The position numbers and the translations under genes are program-made. Positions 23,244 through 31,450 of a DNA stretch of 36,802 bases are shown here, piece by piece. The notes beneath the pieces were generated by a model. It was not told the origin of the DNA, ran no database searches, and saw only the letters and a list, made by a program, of their open reading frames with translations. Origin of the DNA: Methanoculleus sp. UBA303 (GTDB lineage: Archaea; Halobacteriota; Methanomicrobia; Methanomicrobiales; Methanoculleaceae); NCBI GenBank assembly GCA_002501655.1, contig DANY01000053.1, forward strand, positions 16,838-53,639, given 5' to 3'. Position 1 is the stretch's first letter, and each line of letters begins with the position of its first letter.

Positions 23244-24728
23244 ATGAAGGAGTCTACAAAGTTCGCATTTGATATCAGCTGGGTGTTTGTCGGCCAGATC
23301 ATCACTCTTGGCTCAGGGTTTCTCTTAAACATCGTACTGAGCCGGTGGCTCGGCCCGGCGGACTTCGGGCTGTATACCCTGACGCTGACCCTCTTCACCA
23401 TATCCACACTGGTTGCAGGTCTCGGCATTCCGGAGACAGTCGTGAAGTACGTGGCCGACTACAAGAGCGATCAGGAGCGGCTCAATGCCATCGTCACCGC
23501 GGGGATCATCAATGCGCTCCTGCTCGGGACCGTGGCCGGTTTCGCTTTCTTTATCTTCGCAGGGGAGATCGCGGCGCTCTTCGGGATGCAGGAACTATCC
23601 GGCCTCATCCGGATCATCGCACTTGCCGTGCCGCTTGCAATCGTCAACACAACGCTCCTCGGCCTCCTCAACGGGCTGCGGGAGATGAGGTCCTACTCGT
23701 TCCGGTTCATGATCCGCTCGCTCCTCCTGATCGTGCTGGTGGTGCTGTTCATAGCCGCGGGCCTCGGTCCCGGGGGAGCCGTCCTGGCGCTGCTGCTCAC
23801 CGAGGTCGGGACGCTCGCCTTCGTCGTCTCGGTCGTCCGCCAGCACTTCCGCCTCTCGGTCTCCGGCCACCGGGAGACATCAAAGAAGATGCTCGCATTC
23901 GGGAGCCGGATCTTCATCGCAAGCGCGGTCTACCTGATCAACACCTATACCGACACCCTCCTCATCGGGTATATGCTGACGGAGATCGATGTCGGCCGGT
24001 ATGCGATTGCGATCGCAATAGCCCGGGTGGCCTTCCTCTCGCTCCCCGGTTCGTTCTCCACGGTCAACTACCCGGCAATATCGGAGTACTACAGCAAAGG
24101 GCTCCGGGATGCGGTCGAGGACCTGATAACCAGGTCAATCAGGTACTGCCTCGCCCTCCTCTCGATGATGGGCCTCGTCCTCATCTACCTCGCCGAGACG
24201 ATCATCGGGTTCATCTTCGGCCCCGCCTACCTGCCGGCCGTGCCCGCCCTCACCGTCCTTGTCTTCGGGATGATCGCATTCGGGGCGGTATCGTCCGTCG
24301 GGTCAGCCGTCAGCGCCATGAACAGGCCGGGGCTCTCCTCGAAGGTGAACATCCTGGTGGCGGGGGCGAACGTCTGTCTCGATCTGGCGCTCATCCCCCT
24401 GTTCGGTATAACAGGTGCGGCTATCGGCACGGCCGTATCGTGCACTCTGCTCGCGGTGCTGATACTCTACATACTCCGCCGGGTCTTTGACGTGCGGGTC
24501 GAGTCCGCGCTGATCGTAAAGACGTTCGGAGCCGTCAGCGTATTCCTCCTCGCCTTCTTCCTGCTGCGGGGCATGGTTCATCCTTACGTGCTCGCGGTGA
24601 TCTTCTCCGGCCTGTATGGAGTCTGCATCTACCGGCTCCTGCTGACGCCGGAGGATAAAAGAGATATCTTCGGTGCGATTTCACCGATATTCGAGCGTAT
24701 CGCTACACGGCGTCTCAATGGGCGGTGA
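23244..24728 (+). CDS. Polysaccharide flippase (Wzx/MOP superfamily)
   Basis: A 494-residue integral membrane protein with about 14 hydrophobic helices, of the polysaccharide biosynthesis protein/oligosaccharide flippase family. The N-terminus is typical ('FVGQIITLGSGFLLNIVLSR' and 'LGPADFGLYTL'). It would move lipid-linked glycan units across the membrane and so would serve the glycosyltransferase and sugar-nucleotide genes elsewhere in the window. The ATG at 23244 is chosen because it is 24 bases from the expected transcript start; the frame extends upstream to 23091, but that part crosses the promoter. No clear SD is present. It is monocistronic. Confidence 0.87.
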   Translation: MKESTKFAFDISWVFVGQIITLGSGFLLNIVLSRWLGPADFGLYTLTLTLFTISTLVAGLGIPETVVKYVADYKSDQERLNAIVTAGIINALLLGTVAGFAFFIFAGEIAALFGMQELSGLIRIIALAVPLAIVNTTLLGLLNGLREMRSYSFRFMIRSLLLIVLVVLFIAAGLGPGGAVLALLLTEVGTLAFVVSVVRQHFRLSVSGHRETSKKMLAFGSRIFIASAVYLINTYTDTLLIGYMLTEIDVGRYAIAIAIARVAFLSLPGSFSTVNYPAISEYYSKGLRDAVEDLITRSIRYCLALLSMMGLVLIYLAETIIGFIFGPAYLPAVPALTVLVFGMIAFGAVSSVGSAVSAMNRPGLSSKVNILVAGANVCLDLALIPLFGITGAAIGTAVSCTLLAVLILYILRRVFDVRVESALIVKTFGAVSVFLLAFFLLRGMVHPYVLAVIFSGLYGVCIYRLLLTPEDKRDIFGAISPIFERIATRRLNGR

Positions 24729-25189
24729 TCAGGCGCGTCCGGGATTATCCCGAACGTCGGCGAAGATACGCCGGCTACCTGCCCCCAATAATGTCCCGGA
24801 GAAGCCTGCCAGAGATGATCTGCTTGACATTCAGGTATGCCCAGGGACCGCGCTAACATTCCTCCCCCCAGACGATGGATACAGGGCAATGGTTACAATC
24901 CAATTATAACCCTGTGGTGGCAGAGTGGTCTTCGGAGTCGCTTGTGGGGTTTAACGAGCTCGGGAAGCCATCGTGAGGAGCTTGAGGTCATAATGCTCCA
25001 TATCCGCCACCGCCGCAGTTCTTATCGTTGGTTGTGGTCCGCCGCTCGGACGCCCCTTGCCGGGACGCGGGGCAGGGTATCCGCGCCATCGTGCCTCCAT
25101 CCGCACCCTGGCCGGCTACGGTAAACGGATTATCAGCCTGGAATCATTCATTACCGGCGTGCAACGGGTCCGAACGTATACATGGGAAA
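24729..25189. other. Gene-free region between the flippase and the eha operon
   Basis: No convincing protein gene. CGGGA-TTA-TCCCG (24740-24752), 11 bases after the flippase stop, may be a weak terminator. An A/T-rich element (24890-24910) precedes a stretch with complementary ends (GGTGGC at 24916 and GCCACC at 25006) and an inner GGAGC/GCTCC stem (24977-24999), so a small structured RNA is possible. Short Arg-rich frames here look like random high-GC translation. Confidence 0.4.
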
Positions 25190-25224
25190 ATATATTGTAT
25201 ATAAAATCCATTACAATATATACA
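25190..25224 (+). promoter_or_regulatory. Palindromic promoter/operator of the eha-fwd operon
   Basis: Two perfect 10-base inverted arms, ATATATTGTA (25190-25199) and TACAATATAT (25212-25221), flank the 12-base spacer TATAAAATCCAT, which itself holds a TATAAAA box. Arm centres are 22 bases apart, two helical turns, as expected for a dimeric repressor or activator. Transcription from the TATA box would begin near 25230, giving a leader of about 120 bases before the ehaB start at 25350. Confidence 0.6.
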
Positions 25225-25349
25225 AAATTAACCTGGAGAGATCATACCCGGGGTGCACCGGGGCGCATTCCGGCGAAGAAAAGCCCGAAGTGTCAACAAC
25301 ACAACCTTTATTGAATTGATTGACCGTATTTTCCAGTAGTTGAGCTAGA

Positions 25350-25835
25350 ATGCTGGGCGAGATCCTCCATATCCTGGCAGCAGCGATTATCAGCTGGATA
25401 CTCTTCGTAACCGTCGATATTTTCTTTAAATTGCCGGAAACGGGGGGTGTCAGCGGAGCGTCGGCCATCGCGCGCGATATCCAGGCCGGCGGCGGCGCTC
25501 TTGCCGGCGGCACCATGATGGGGAACATCGTCTGCTCTCCCGACGCCTCGGCCGGGACGCTCCTTGCCGCCTGCGGCGTCTACGTCGCCGGCATCCCGGG
25601 CGGACTTGCCGCAGCCCTGATGGTCTTTATCGGCAACCGCATCTGCCACGACCCCGGCTACGCAGGGACCACCGGCGCAGTCATCGCCACGTTCGTCATC
25701 TACGGATTCACCCTGGTCGGGTTCGCCGCCACGGACTTCGTCGCAGGGATGGTGATCGCCATCCTCTCCATCCAGGGGCTCTCGCATGCCCACGCGAGCA
25801 GGCTTCTTGCGCGGCTCTGGAGGGTCCGGCAGTGA
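25350..25835 (+). CDS. ehaB: Energy-converting hydrogenase A subunit EhaB
   Basis: A 161-residue membrane protein with four to five hydrophobic segments, first gene of the eha operon. The C-terminal part ('DFVAGMVIAILSIQGLSH' followed by 'ASRLLARLWR') and the central 'GGLAAALMVFIGNRICHDPGYAG' look like EhaB of other methanogens, and its position before ehaC fits. It belongs to the membrane arm of the ion-translocating [NiFe]-hydrogenase. No ehaA is found before it. The SD is weak; translation may depend on the long leader. It overlaps ehaC by GTGA. Confidence 0.65.
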   Translation: MLGEILHILAAAIISWILFVTVDIFFKLPETGGVSGASAIARDIQAGGGALAGGTMMGNIVCSPDASAGTLLAACGVYVAGIPGGLAAALMVFIGNRICHDPGYAGTTGAVIATFVIYGFTLVGFAATDFVAGMVIAILSIQGLSHAHASRLLARLWRVRQ

Positions 25836-26071
25836 TCGCACTCTACGTCGTGGCCGCGATCGCGGTCTTTGCCGCCCTACGGGCAATCATTGAGAAGAAC
25901 ACCGGCCGGAAACTCCCCTACGCGAACGTCCTGAACTTCGCCGTCGCCGGCGCGCTCGTTCTGCTGCTCGACCACCCGCTCTCCCTCGTCGCAGCGGCAA
26001 CCTACTTCGTCGGCTCCACGCTTGAGGCAAACGCTATCGCGAGCACCTACGCTGGAGGGGGGAAGCGATGA
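25832..26071 (+). CDS. ehaC: Energy-converting hydrogenase A subunit EhaC (DUF2109)
   Basis: A 79-residue membrane subunit with two to three helices. 'GRKLPYANVLNFAVAG' and 'ATYFVGSTLEANAIASTYAG' are characteristic of the DUF2109 family found only in Eha clusters. The GTG at 25832 overlaps the ehaB stop, and its own stop overlaps the ehaD ATG, so translation is coupled on both sides. Confidence 0.75.
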   Translation: MIALYVVAAIAVFAALRAIIEKNTGRKLPYANVLNFAVAGALVLLLDHPLSLVAAATYFVGSTLEANAIASTYAGGGKR

Positions 26072-26298
26072 TCACCGCCCTCGAGGTCACGTTCGGGCTC
26101 ATAGCGCTCGCGGGCGCCGTCTCCGCCGCCCTCATCAGGGACTCCTACGGGAAGCTCGTCTCGCTCGGGATCCTTGTCGCCGGCGTCCTGCCGTTCATCG
26201 TGGACCGGGGCTACCTGGACGTTGCCATCGCGGTCTCCCTGATCGCCCCGATCGCCACGATATTCGTGCTTCTAGCCGTCAGGAGGGAGGAGAGGTGA
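26068..26298 (+). CDS. ehaD: Energy-converting hydrogenase A subunit EhaD (DUF2108)
   Basis: A 76-residue protein with two to three membrane helices, resembling DUF2108 and, distantly, the MrpF/MnhF-like small antiporter subunits. 'IRDSYGKLVSLGILVAGVLP' and 'YLDVAIAVSLIAPIATIF' fit the family. It forms part of the ion-translocating arm. ATG at 26068 overlaps the ehaC stop; the stop overlaps the ehaE GTG. Confidence 0.75.
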   Translation: MITALEVTFGLIALAGAVSAALIRDSYGKLVSLGILVAGVLPFIVDRGYLDVAIAVSLIAPIATIFVLLAVRREER

Positions 26299-26534
26299 AC
26301 GCTGTCTTCGCGCTCGGTCTTGCTATCCTCGTGGTCGGCGTCCTCTCGGTTGCCTTCGTGCGGCCGAAGACCTACATTGCCCGGCTGATCAACCTTGAGA
26401 TCCCCGGGTGGGGCCTCTTGCTGATCATGCTCGCCTACGACGAGGCCCTGGCGCTCCTGACGTTCGTCGCGGTCACCGCCATCGGTACGTTCGTCATCGT
26501 GCGTCTGATGGAATGGAGGGATGCGTCGTGCTGA
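26295..26534 (+). CDS. ehaE: Energy-converting hydrogenase A subunit EhaE (DUF2107)
   Basis: A 79-residue membrane protein starting at GTG 26295, which overlaps the ehaD stop. A strong SD (GGAGGAG) lies 3-8 bases upstream within ehaD. 'ARLINLEIPGWGLLLIMLAYDE' and 'ALLTFVAVTAIGTFVIVRL' are typical of the DUF2107 family. Three hydrophobic segments. It overlaps ehaF by 7 bases. Confidence 0.75.
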   Translation: MNAVFALGLAILVVGVLSVAFVRPKTYIARLINLEIPGWGLLLIMLAYDEALALLTFVAVTAIGTFVIVRLMEWRDASC

Positions 26535-26986
26535 TCATCACGCGGATCTCAAGGATCCTCTCAAACTTCCAGAACCTCGTGGCGCTCTTTGCCGGCGCGT
26601 GCATCATCGTCTCCCTCATCGGCATCCTCTCCCTGCCGCTCGTGTTCGAGGGGAACCAGCTCTACCCGAAGTCGCAGCTCGACCCCGCAAGCGGGCTCTA
26701 CCCCTACAACCGGGGAGGGGTGCCGTTCGGGACAACGGAGGTCATCTGCCAGTACCCGGAGAACTCGCCCTACGCGGGCTACGTCACCACCTACTTAACG
26801 CCGCTTTCGCTGTACCTCGCGGAGAACACGCTCTATCTCGGCACGACGATCGTCGCCCATCCCGGCGGGATCATCGACGAGATCCTCTACAATACCCGGG
26901 GGGCCGATACCGTCGTCGAGACGAGCATCCTCTTTACGGCGTTTGCGATCGCCTCCTACCTCTACCGGAGGAGAGAAGGAGAATGA
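26528..26986 (+). CDS. ehaF: Energy-converting hydrogenase A subunit EhaF (DUF2106)
   Basis: A 152-residue protein from GTG 26528. An N-terminal helix (about 18-40) and a C-terminal helix (about 128-147) enclose a polar, presumably external, domain with 'NQLYPKSQ', 'LYPYNRGG', 'CQYPENSPY' and 'IVAHPGGIIDEILYNTRG'. These motifs are distinctive for DUF2106/EhaF. It overlaps ehaE at the start and ehaG (ATGA) at the end. Confidence 0.78.
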   Translation: MLIITRISRILSNFQNLVALFAGACIIVSLIGILSLPLVFEGNQLYPKSQLDPASGLYPYNRGGVPFGTTEVICQYPENSPYAGYVTTYLTPLSLYLAENTLYLGTTIVAHPGGIIDEILYNTRGADTVVETSILFTAFAIASYLYRRREGE

Positions 26987-27582
26987 TCCCCGAGTACTCG
27001 CTCGGCCTCCTCGTGGCGTTCGCAGCAACAGGCATAGCCTTCTATGCCCTGATGCGGGAGACCGACGGCCTCCACCGCCTGCTCCTCACCGACCTCATCG
27101 AGGTTGCGAGCCTCGCGTTCATCGCGCTGATCGGCACCGACCTTGCCGAGGCCCTCATCCTCCCGGGCCTCGTTGTCGGTGCGTCCGAACTGATCGCACT
27201 CTCCGAGATCTACCGGGTGAAGGAAGGCTACACGCGGCCGCCCGATGCCGGCCTGCGGATCGAGGTGATGGAGAGCGCCCCCGCCATCCTCGCCGCGCTC
27301 CTCGTCGTCTACGGCATCGTCCTCTCCGGGTTCTCCGGCGGGGCCGTCGCCGGCCTCGGCGTGATCTTCTACTTCCTCTGCTGCGGTCACGCCGAGCGGT
27401 TCGCACTGCTCGAGACGGCGAGCGGCTACTCGTGGGTGCTCTGGATTGTGGCGTTCTTCATCTTCATGATCCTCCCGCAGTACTGGTTCTTCGCGGTCAT
27501 GCTCTCGGGCTCTGCAATCCTCGTCAAGGTCATGGCCAAGATGTCGCTCATCGGCACCATGCGGGGTGGTCCGAATGCTTGA
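26983..27582 (+). CDS. ehaG: Energy-converting hydrogenase A subunit EhaG (DUF2105)
   Basis: A 199-residue membrane protein with six or so helices and a conserved 'TDLIEVASLAFIALIGTDLAE' and 'LVVGASELIALSEIY' region, matching the DUF2105 family of Eha clusters. The ATG at 26983 overlaps the ehaF stop; GGAGAGAAGGAG just before it is a strong SD. It is expected to be part of the proton- or sodium-translocating module. Confidence 0.76.
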   Translation: MIPEYSLGLLVAFAATGIAFYALMRETDGLHRLLLTDLIEVASLAFIALIGTDLAEALILPGLVVGASELIALSEIYRVKEGYTRPPDAGLRIEVMESAPAILAALLVVYGIVLSGFSGGAVAGLGVIFYFLCCGHAERFALLETASGYSWVLWIVAFFIFMILPQYWFFAVMLSGSAILVKVMAKMSLIGTMRGGPNA

Positions 27583-28228
27583 CATCGGCGGAGACAACCT
27601 CTTCGTGCTGGAGTTCGGGGATATCCTTCACTACTACACCCCCTACACCGCGACGCTCTTTCTGGTCGCGCTGATCTTTACGGGGCTTGTCATCGCCAGC
27701 AGACCTGAAAAACAGGTCGATATTGCGTTTGGAGGAGACGCCTACTACGCGAAGGAGACGACGCTCTCCGAGATGCGTTTCCGGCGGTTTATGGCGATCG
27801 CCTGCGGCCTCGCGACGATGGGGGCGATGGGGAGCGGGGACCTCTTCAACTTCACGCTCTTTGCCTCCCTCGTCGGGATCGCGAACATCGGCATCGTTGC
27901 GGCGGTGAAGAGCCGCCACGTCCTCGACGCCGCATACGAGTACGGCATCGTCGCCATGGTCGCCACCCTGCCGCTCTTCGGGGGCGCCGCGCTGATCCTT
28001 GCGACCACCGGCACACTCTCGATACCGGCTCTTGCGGCCGGCGGGTTTGCCGTTCCGCTGGTGGGAAAAGCCTTCCTTGCACTCGGCGTCATCGGAGAGG
28101 GGATGGCGCCGTTCTACGCGGCAAAGGCTGAGATGTTCCGGGCGCCGGGGGCCCCCTACGTCATCATGTGCTCCCTCTCGTCGCTGTTGATCTTCCTCCG
28201 TGTCGTGGAGATTGTCATAACCATCTGA
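27575..28228 (+). CDS. ehaH: Energy-converting hydrogenase A subunit EhaH (NuoN/MrpD-like)
   Basis: A 217-residue, strongly hydrophobic protein with about six helices. It resembles half of an antiporter-like subunit: 'MGSGDLFNFTLFASLVGIANIG' contains the helix-breaking region and 'LVGKAFLALGVIGEGMAPFY' carries the conserved lysine of Mrp/Nuo antiporter subunits. ATG 27575 (8-base overlap with ehaG) is preferred over GTG 27566 because GGGGTGG lies about 5 bases before it. Confidence 0.7.
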   Translation: MLDIGGDNLFVLEFGDILHYYTPYTATLFLVALIFTGLVIASRPEKQVDIAFGGDAYYAKETTLSEMRFRRFMAIACGLATMGAMGSGDLFNFTLFASLVGIANIGIVAAVKSRHVLDAAYEYGIVAMVATLPLFGGAALILATTGTLSIPALAAGGFAVPLVGKAFLALGVIGEGMAPFYAAKAEMFRAPGAPYVIMCSLSSLLIFLRVVEIVITI

Positions 28229-28437
28229 TGAACATGAAGAGAACGACGATTACCTGCGGACTCGCGGCATCGGCTATCGTTATCGCCATCGCATGGGGGC
28301 TGCTCGCGGCATCCCTCATACCGCTCTGGGCGGCGGAGACAGCCATCGTGGTCGCCTTCCCGGTACTGGTGCTCTTCCTGGGGCTCTGGTGGCGGGCTCC
28401 GGGGGGAGAAGAGGACATCCCCTTCATAGGATACTGA
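28228..28437 (+). CDS. ehaI: Energy-converting hydrogenase A subunit EhaI
   Basis: A 69-residue membrane protein with two helices (about 8-28 and 33-53) and an acidic C-terminus 'GGEEDIPFIGY'. The start ATG shares one base with the ehaH stop (TGATG). It is assigned as EhaI mainly from its place between ehaH and ehaJ and its small size; sequence similarity alone is weak. Confidence 0.6.
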   Translation: MNMKRTTITCGLAASAIVIAIAWGLLAASLIPLWAAETAIVVAFPVLVLFLGLWWRAPGGEEDIPFIGY

Positions 28438-28438
28438 C

Positions 28439-29284
28439 ATGATCGAGTACCTGGTATTTGCAGCAGCGTTCGGCCTCCTCCTGCTCGGGCTTCACCGCAA
28501 AGTCATCGCACGGGTACAGATGAGGCCGGGCCCTCCCGTATGGCAGGAGATCCTTCACGCCCTGAAGTTCTCGTTCAAGAGCACCTGGGTCCCGAAGACA
28601 GCGAGCGCCACGCTCTACGTCGGGGTCGTGCTCATCGGCATCGGCATATGGAGCGCGGCGCTCTTCGTCGTCCTTGCAGGCGAAAGCATCCTGATCCTCT
28701 TTGCAATCTACATGCTCCATAAGGTCGTGGAGCACGGGTTCGGGCTCTCGTCGGGATCGCCCTACGGGAAGTTCGGCGGTGTCCGGTCGGTCATATCAGC
28801 GGCCTCGGAGATCCCGCTCTTCGTCACGATCGCAGCGATCTACTTCTTCACGGGGTCGCTCCTCCTCGATGATATCATCGCCTACCAGACGGTCCACGGG
28901 CCGCTCCTCCTGATAGCCCCACCCGCCGCGATAGCCATGTACCTCGTCATCCTCTCGAAGATGCCTTACGGCCCCTTCTCGATCGTCGAAGGGAAAGAAC
29001 TCGTGAGCGGCTACAAAACCGAGCACTTCGGGGTCTGGCGGGCCGGGATCGCGGTGATCGACGGGACGAAGACCTTCGTGCTCCTCTTCGCGTTCGTCGC
29101 GATCTTCATCGGGGCCGTGCCGTTCTCTCTGGCGCTCATCATCATGACCGTCATCCTTGTCTCGCTCTCGTTCGTCTGCGCAGTGACGCCCATGCTCTCG
29201 CCGTACGATAGCGTAACAGTCCAGGGGCTCATCACCGGACTGATGCTCCTCTACGCCGGATACCTGTGGTGGGTGATGCCATGA
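28439..29284 (+). CDS. ehaJ: Energy-converting hydrogenase A subunit EhaJ (NuoH/HyfC-like)
   Basis: A 281-residue NuoH-like subunit with about eight helices that anchors the hydrogenase to the membrane arm and forms the coupling site near the proximal cluster. 'ARVQMRPGPPVWQEILHALKF' is the hallmark quinone-chamber/cytoplasmic loop sequence of this family, and 'PFSIVEGKELVSGY' is the second conserved acidic loop. It starts one base after ehaI and overlaps the next gene (ATGA). Confidence 0.82.
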   Translation: MIEYLVFAAAFGLLLLGLHRKVIARVQMRPGPPVWQEILHALKFSFKSTWVPKTASATLYVGVVLIGIGIWSAALFVVLAGESILILFAIYMLHKVVEHGFGLSSGSPYGKFGGVRSVISAASEIPLFVTIAAIYFFTGSLLLDDIIAYQTVHGPLLLIAPPAAIAMYLVILSKMPYGPFSIVEGKELVSGYKTEHFGVWRAGIAVIDGTKTFVLLFAFVAIFIGAVPFSLALIIMTVILVSLSFVCAVTPMLSPYDSVTVQGLITGLMLLYAGYLWWVMP

Positions 29285-29523
29285 TCCGCGAAATGGTGCT
29301 GCTTGGGGCGGCGGCCTACATCGTCATAGCGCTGCTGCAGTGGATGGAGAACCAGACGGTCCAGGGTGAGGCAGTGATCCTCGCCGTGCTCCTCGCGGCC
29401 CTCTCGCTCGCCCACTTCACCACGGGCGAGAAGTGGCTCAAGCGGTTCGAGATGGCCGGGCTCTGGCTGATGATCGCCCTCTTTGTCGGGTATGCCCTCG
29501 CGAAAGCGGGAGGTATCCTATGA
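29281..29523 (+). CDS. Energy-converting hydrogenase A small membrane subunit (EhaK/EhaL position)
   Basis: An 80-residue protein with three hydrophobic helices separated by a charged loop ('FTTGEKWLKRFE'). It lies between ehaJ and ehaM, the place of ehaK and ehaL in other methanogens, and its size fits EhaL better. The letter cannot be fixed from sequence alone. Start and stop both overlap neighbours by four bases. Confidence 0.55.
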   Translation: MIREMVLLGAAAYIVIALLQWMENQTVQGEAVILAVLLAALSLAHFTTGEKWLKRFEMAGLWLMIALFVGYALAKAGGIL

Positions 29524-29909
29524 CCGGGTATCTTTACGAGAAAGACCTCAGGCAGATGAAATACACCATCCTGACGAGCACGAGGCACGACGAGGCAGTT
29601 CGGGCAATCGCCCGGCGAATCGGGATGACCGACGCGAAACTCCGGATGGCGATGATCCGGCGGTTCGACATGTCCTTGCTCGAGAACCTTGAGTCCCGGT
29701 GGGAGATGGGGCAGCAGTATGCGGATCGCGACGACCCGGTGGCAGCGGAACTCGGGTGCGAACTCTTCACCCGGTTCGTGCCGCTCGTGGATACAGAGAC
29801 AATGCAGTCGATATACACTGAGACAACAGCAATGATCGGGAACGGTTCGCCAAGAGTCGAAGCGCTCGCGAGAGGCAAAGAACAGGTCCGGGAGGCGGTC
29901 CTCTCATGA
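29520..29909 (+). CDS. ehaM: Energy-converting hydrogenase A subunit EhaM (DUF1959)
   Basis: A 129-residue soluble, all-helical protein of the DUF1959 family, found only in Eha operons. Charged helices such as 'RHDEAVRAIARRIGM' and 'MIRRFDMSLLENLESRW' are visible and no membrane segment exists, so it should sit on the cytoplasmic side of the complex, perhaps in assembly. ATG 29520 overlaps the preceding stop; the stop overlaps ehaN. Confidence 0.78.
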   Translation: MTGYLYEKDLRQMKYTILTSTRHDEAVRAIARRIGMTDAKLRMAMIRRFDMSLLENLESRWEMGQQYADRDDPVAAELGCELFTRFVPLVDTETMQSIYTETTAMIGNGSPRVEALARGKEQVREAVLS

Positions 29910-30361
29910 GTATCCTCCAGGAGATCAAGAACGCCGTACGGTCGAGATCGATCCATGTCAGTTACGTCGACGTCGGGTCGTGCAACGGCTGCGACATCGA
30001 GGTGCTCGCCTGCCTTGCGCCCCGCTACGACATCGAGCAGTACGGGATCTACGTCCACAACAACCCTCGTGAGGCCGATGTCCTCCTGGTCATCGGCTCC
30101 GTAACACCGCAGTGGGTGGACAAACTCCGCGATATCTGGGATAAGATCCCGGAGCCGAAGGTGGCAGTCGCCATCGGGAACTGCCCGATATCCGGGTGCG
30201 TCTATAACAGGAGGGGCACCCTGACCGAACCGCCGGCCGAGAACTACATCCCCATCGCCGCGCAGGTGCCGGGCTGCCCGCCCCGGCCGACGGAGATCCT
30301 CAACGCCATACTCTCGGTCGCGCCGCTGGTATTCAAAGACTACGAGGAGAAACAACGATGA
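29906..30361 (+). CDS. ehaN: [NiFe]-hydrogenase small subunit EhaN (NuoB-like)
   Basis: A 151-residue small subunit carrying the single proximal [4Fe-4S] cluster. Ligand cysteines are C26 and C29 in 'GSCNGCDIEV', one near residue 92 in 'GNCPISGC' and one near 121 in 'VPGCPPRP', the group 4 hydrogenase/NuoB pattern. It passes electrons from the NiFe site to the ferredoxin-type subunits. It overlaps ehaM and ehaO by ATGA. Confidence 0.88.
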   Translation: MSILQEIKNAVRSRSIHVSYVDVGSCNGCDIEVLACLAPRYDIEQYGIYVHNNPREADVLLVIGSVTPQWVDKLRDIWDKIPEPKVAVAIGNCPISGCVYNRRGTLTEPPAENYIPIAAQVPGCPPRPTEILNAILSVAPLVFKDYEEKQR

Positions 30362-31446
30362 AGAAGACCGTCGACGTATCCATACCGCTCGGCCCGGTCC
30401 ATCCCTGCTGGAAAGAGCCCGTCCGCCTCAAGTGCGAGACGGCGGGCGAACGGGTGCTCAGGGTCGAGGTCGAGCTCGGGTACATGAAGAAGGGGATCGA
30501 GCGGATCATGCGAGGCCGGCCCTGGCAGGAGGTGATGTTCCTTGCAGAGCGTGTCTGCGGCATCTGCTCGGTCATCCACAACATGGTCTTCATCGAGGCG
30601 ATGGAGAAGATCAGCGATATTGCGGTCCCGCCGCGGGCGGCCTACCTCCGGGTCATCGTGAACGAACTCGACCGGATGGCAAGCCACATCCTCGCGAACT
30701 TCTCCTACTGCTACACGATCGAGCACGAGACGCTCGCTATGTACCTCTTAAACACCCGGGAGACGGTGCTTGACAACCTCGAGCGGATCACCGGGTCAAG
30801 GATCAACACCGCCTACATGATCCCGGGCGGGGTCCGGTTCGACCTCCTGCCGGAGGACGCCGCGGCGATGCTCGCCGATCTCGTAAAAGTGGAGGATGAG
30901 ATGAAGCGGCACGTCCGGATCTTCGAGACCGGCCCCCTGATCGCTCTCCGGAGCCGCGGGATCGGGGTCATGAGCCGTGAGGAGGCGATCGAGGCTCACA
31001 CTGTCGGCCCCACGGCCCGGGCGAGCGGCGTCCCGGACTCCGATCTCCGTCTCCGCCACCCGACCTACCGGGCGCTCGGCTTTGAGCAGATAACCCGGAC
31101 CGAGGGCGACAACTTCGCCCGGGTCATGGTCCGGTTCCAGGAAGTCTTCCAGAGCATCGACCTGATCCGGAAGTGCATAGAAACCCTCCCCGACGGCCCT
31201 ATCCGGGGCGGCGGCCTCTGCAGGGCGGGCGAGGCCACGTATAGCGGCGAAGCTCCCCGGGGCGAGCTGACCTACTCCATAAAGACCGATGAATACGGCA
31301 GGGTGCTCGATATCGCTATCCGGACGCCGTCGATCATGAACATCGAGGCCTGCGCCCATTCGATGATCAGGGATGCCACGTCGATAGCGGACGTGACGTC
31401 GACGTTCATCAGCAGCGATCCCTGCATCGCGTGCAACGAGAGGTGA
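30358..31446 (+). CDS. ehaO: [NiFe]-hydrogenase large subunit EhaO
   Basis: A 362-residue catalytic subunit. Both nickel-binding motifs are intact: C67 and C70 in 'RVCGICSVIHN' (L1) and C356 and C359 in 'DPCIACNER' (L2) at the very C-terminus. No peptide extends past L2 beyond Glu-Arg after the last Cys-Asn, so a maturation-protease tail is absent or minimal. It oxidises H2 (or evolves it) and is expected to reduce ferredoxin using the ion gradient. It is followed after 4 bases by the ferredoxin gene. Confidence 0.9.
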   Translation: MKKTVDVSIPLGPVHPCWKEPVRLKCETAGERVLRVEVELGYMKKGIERIMRGRPWQEVMFLAERVCGICSVIHNMVFIEAMEKISDIAVPPRAAYLRVIVNELDRMASHILANFSYCYTIEHETLAMYLLNTRETVLDNLERITGSRINTAYMIPGGVRFDLLPEDAAAMLADLVKVEDEMKRHVRIFETGPLIALRSRGIGVMSREEAIEAHTVGPTARASGVPDSDLRLRHPTYRALGFEQITRTEGDNFARVMVRFQEVFQSIDLIRKCIETLPDGPIRGGGLCRAGEATYSGEAPRGELTYSIKTDEYGRVLDIAIRTPSIMNIEACAHSMIRDATSIADVTSTFISSDPCIACNER

Positions 31447-31450
31447 GGAT

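Noticed and set aside
24903..24990. tRNA-like stretch (GGTGGCAGAGTGGTC...)
   Set aside because: The start looks tRNA-like but no anticodon stem or T-arm can be formed.
24993..25124. 43-residue Arg-rich frame with a fair SD (GAGGT)
   Set aside because: The composition is that of random high-GC translation and the frame crosses a GC inverted repeat; not supported as a gene.
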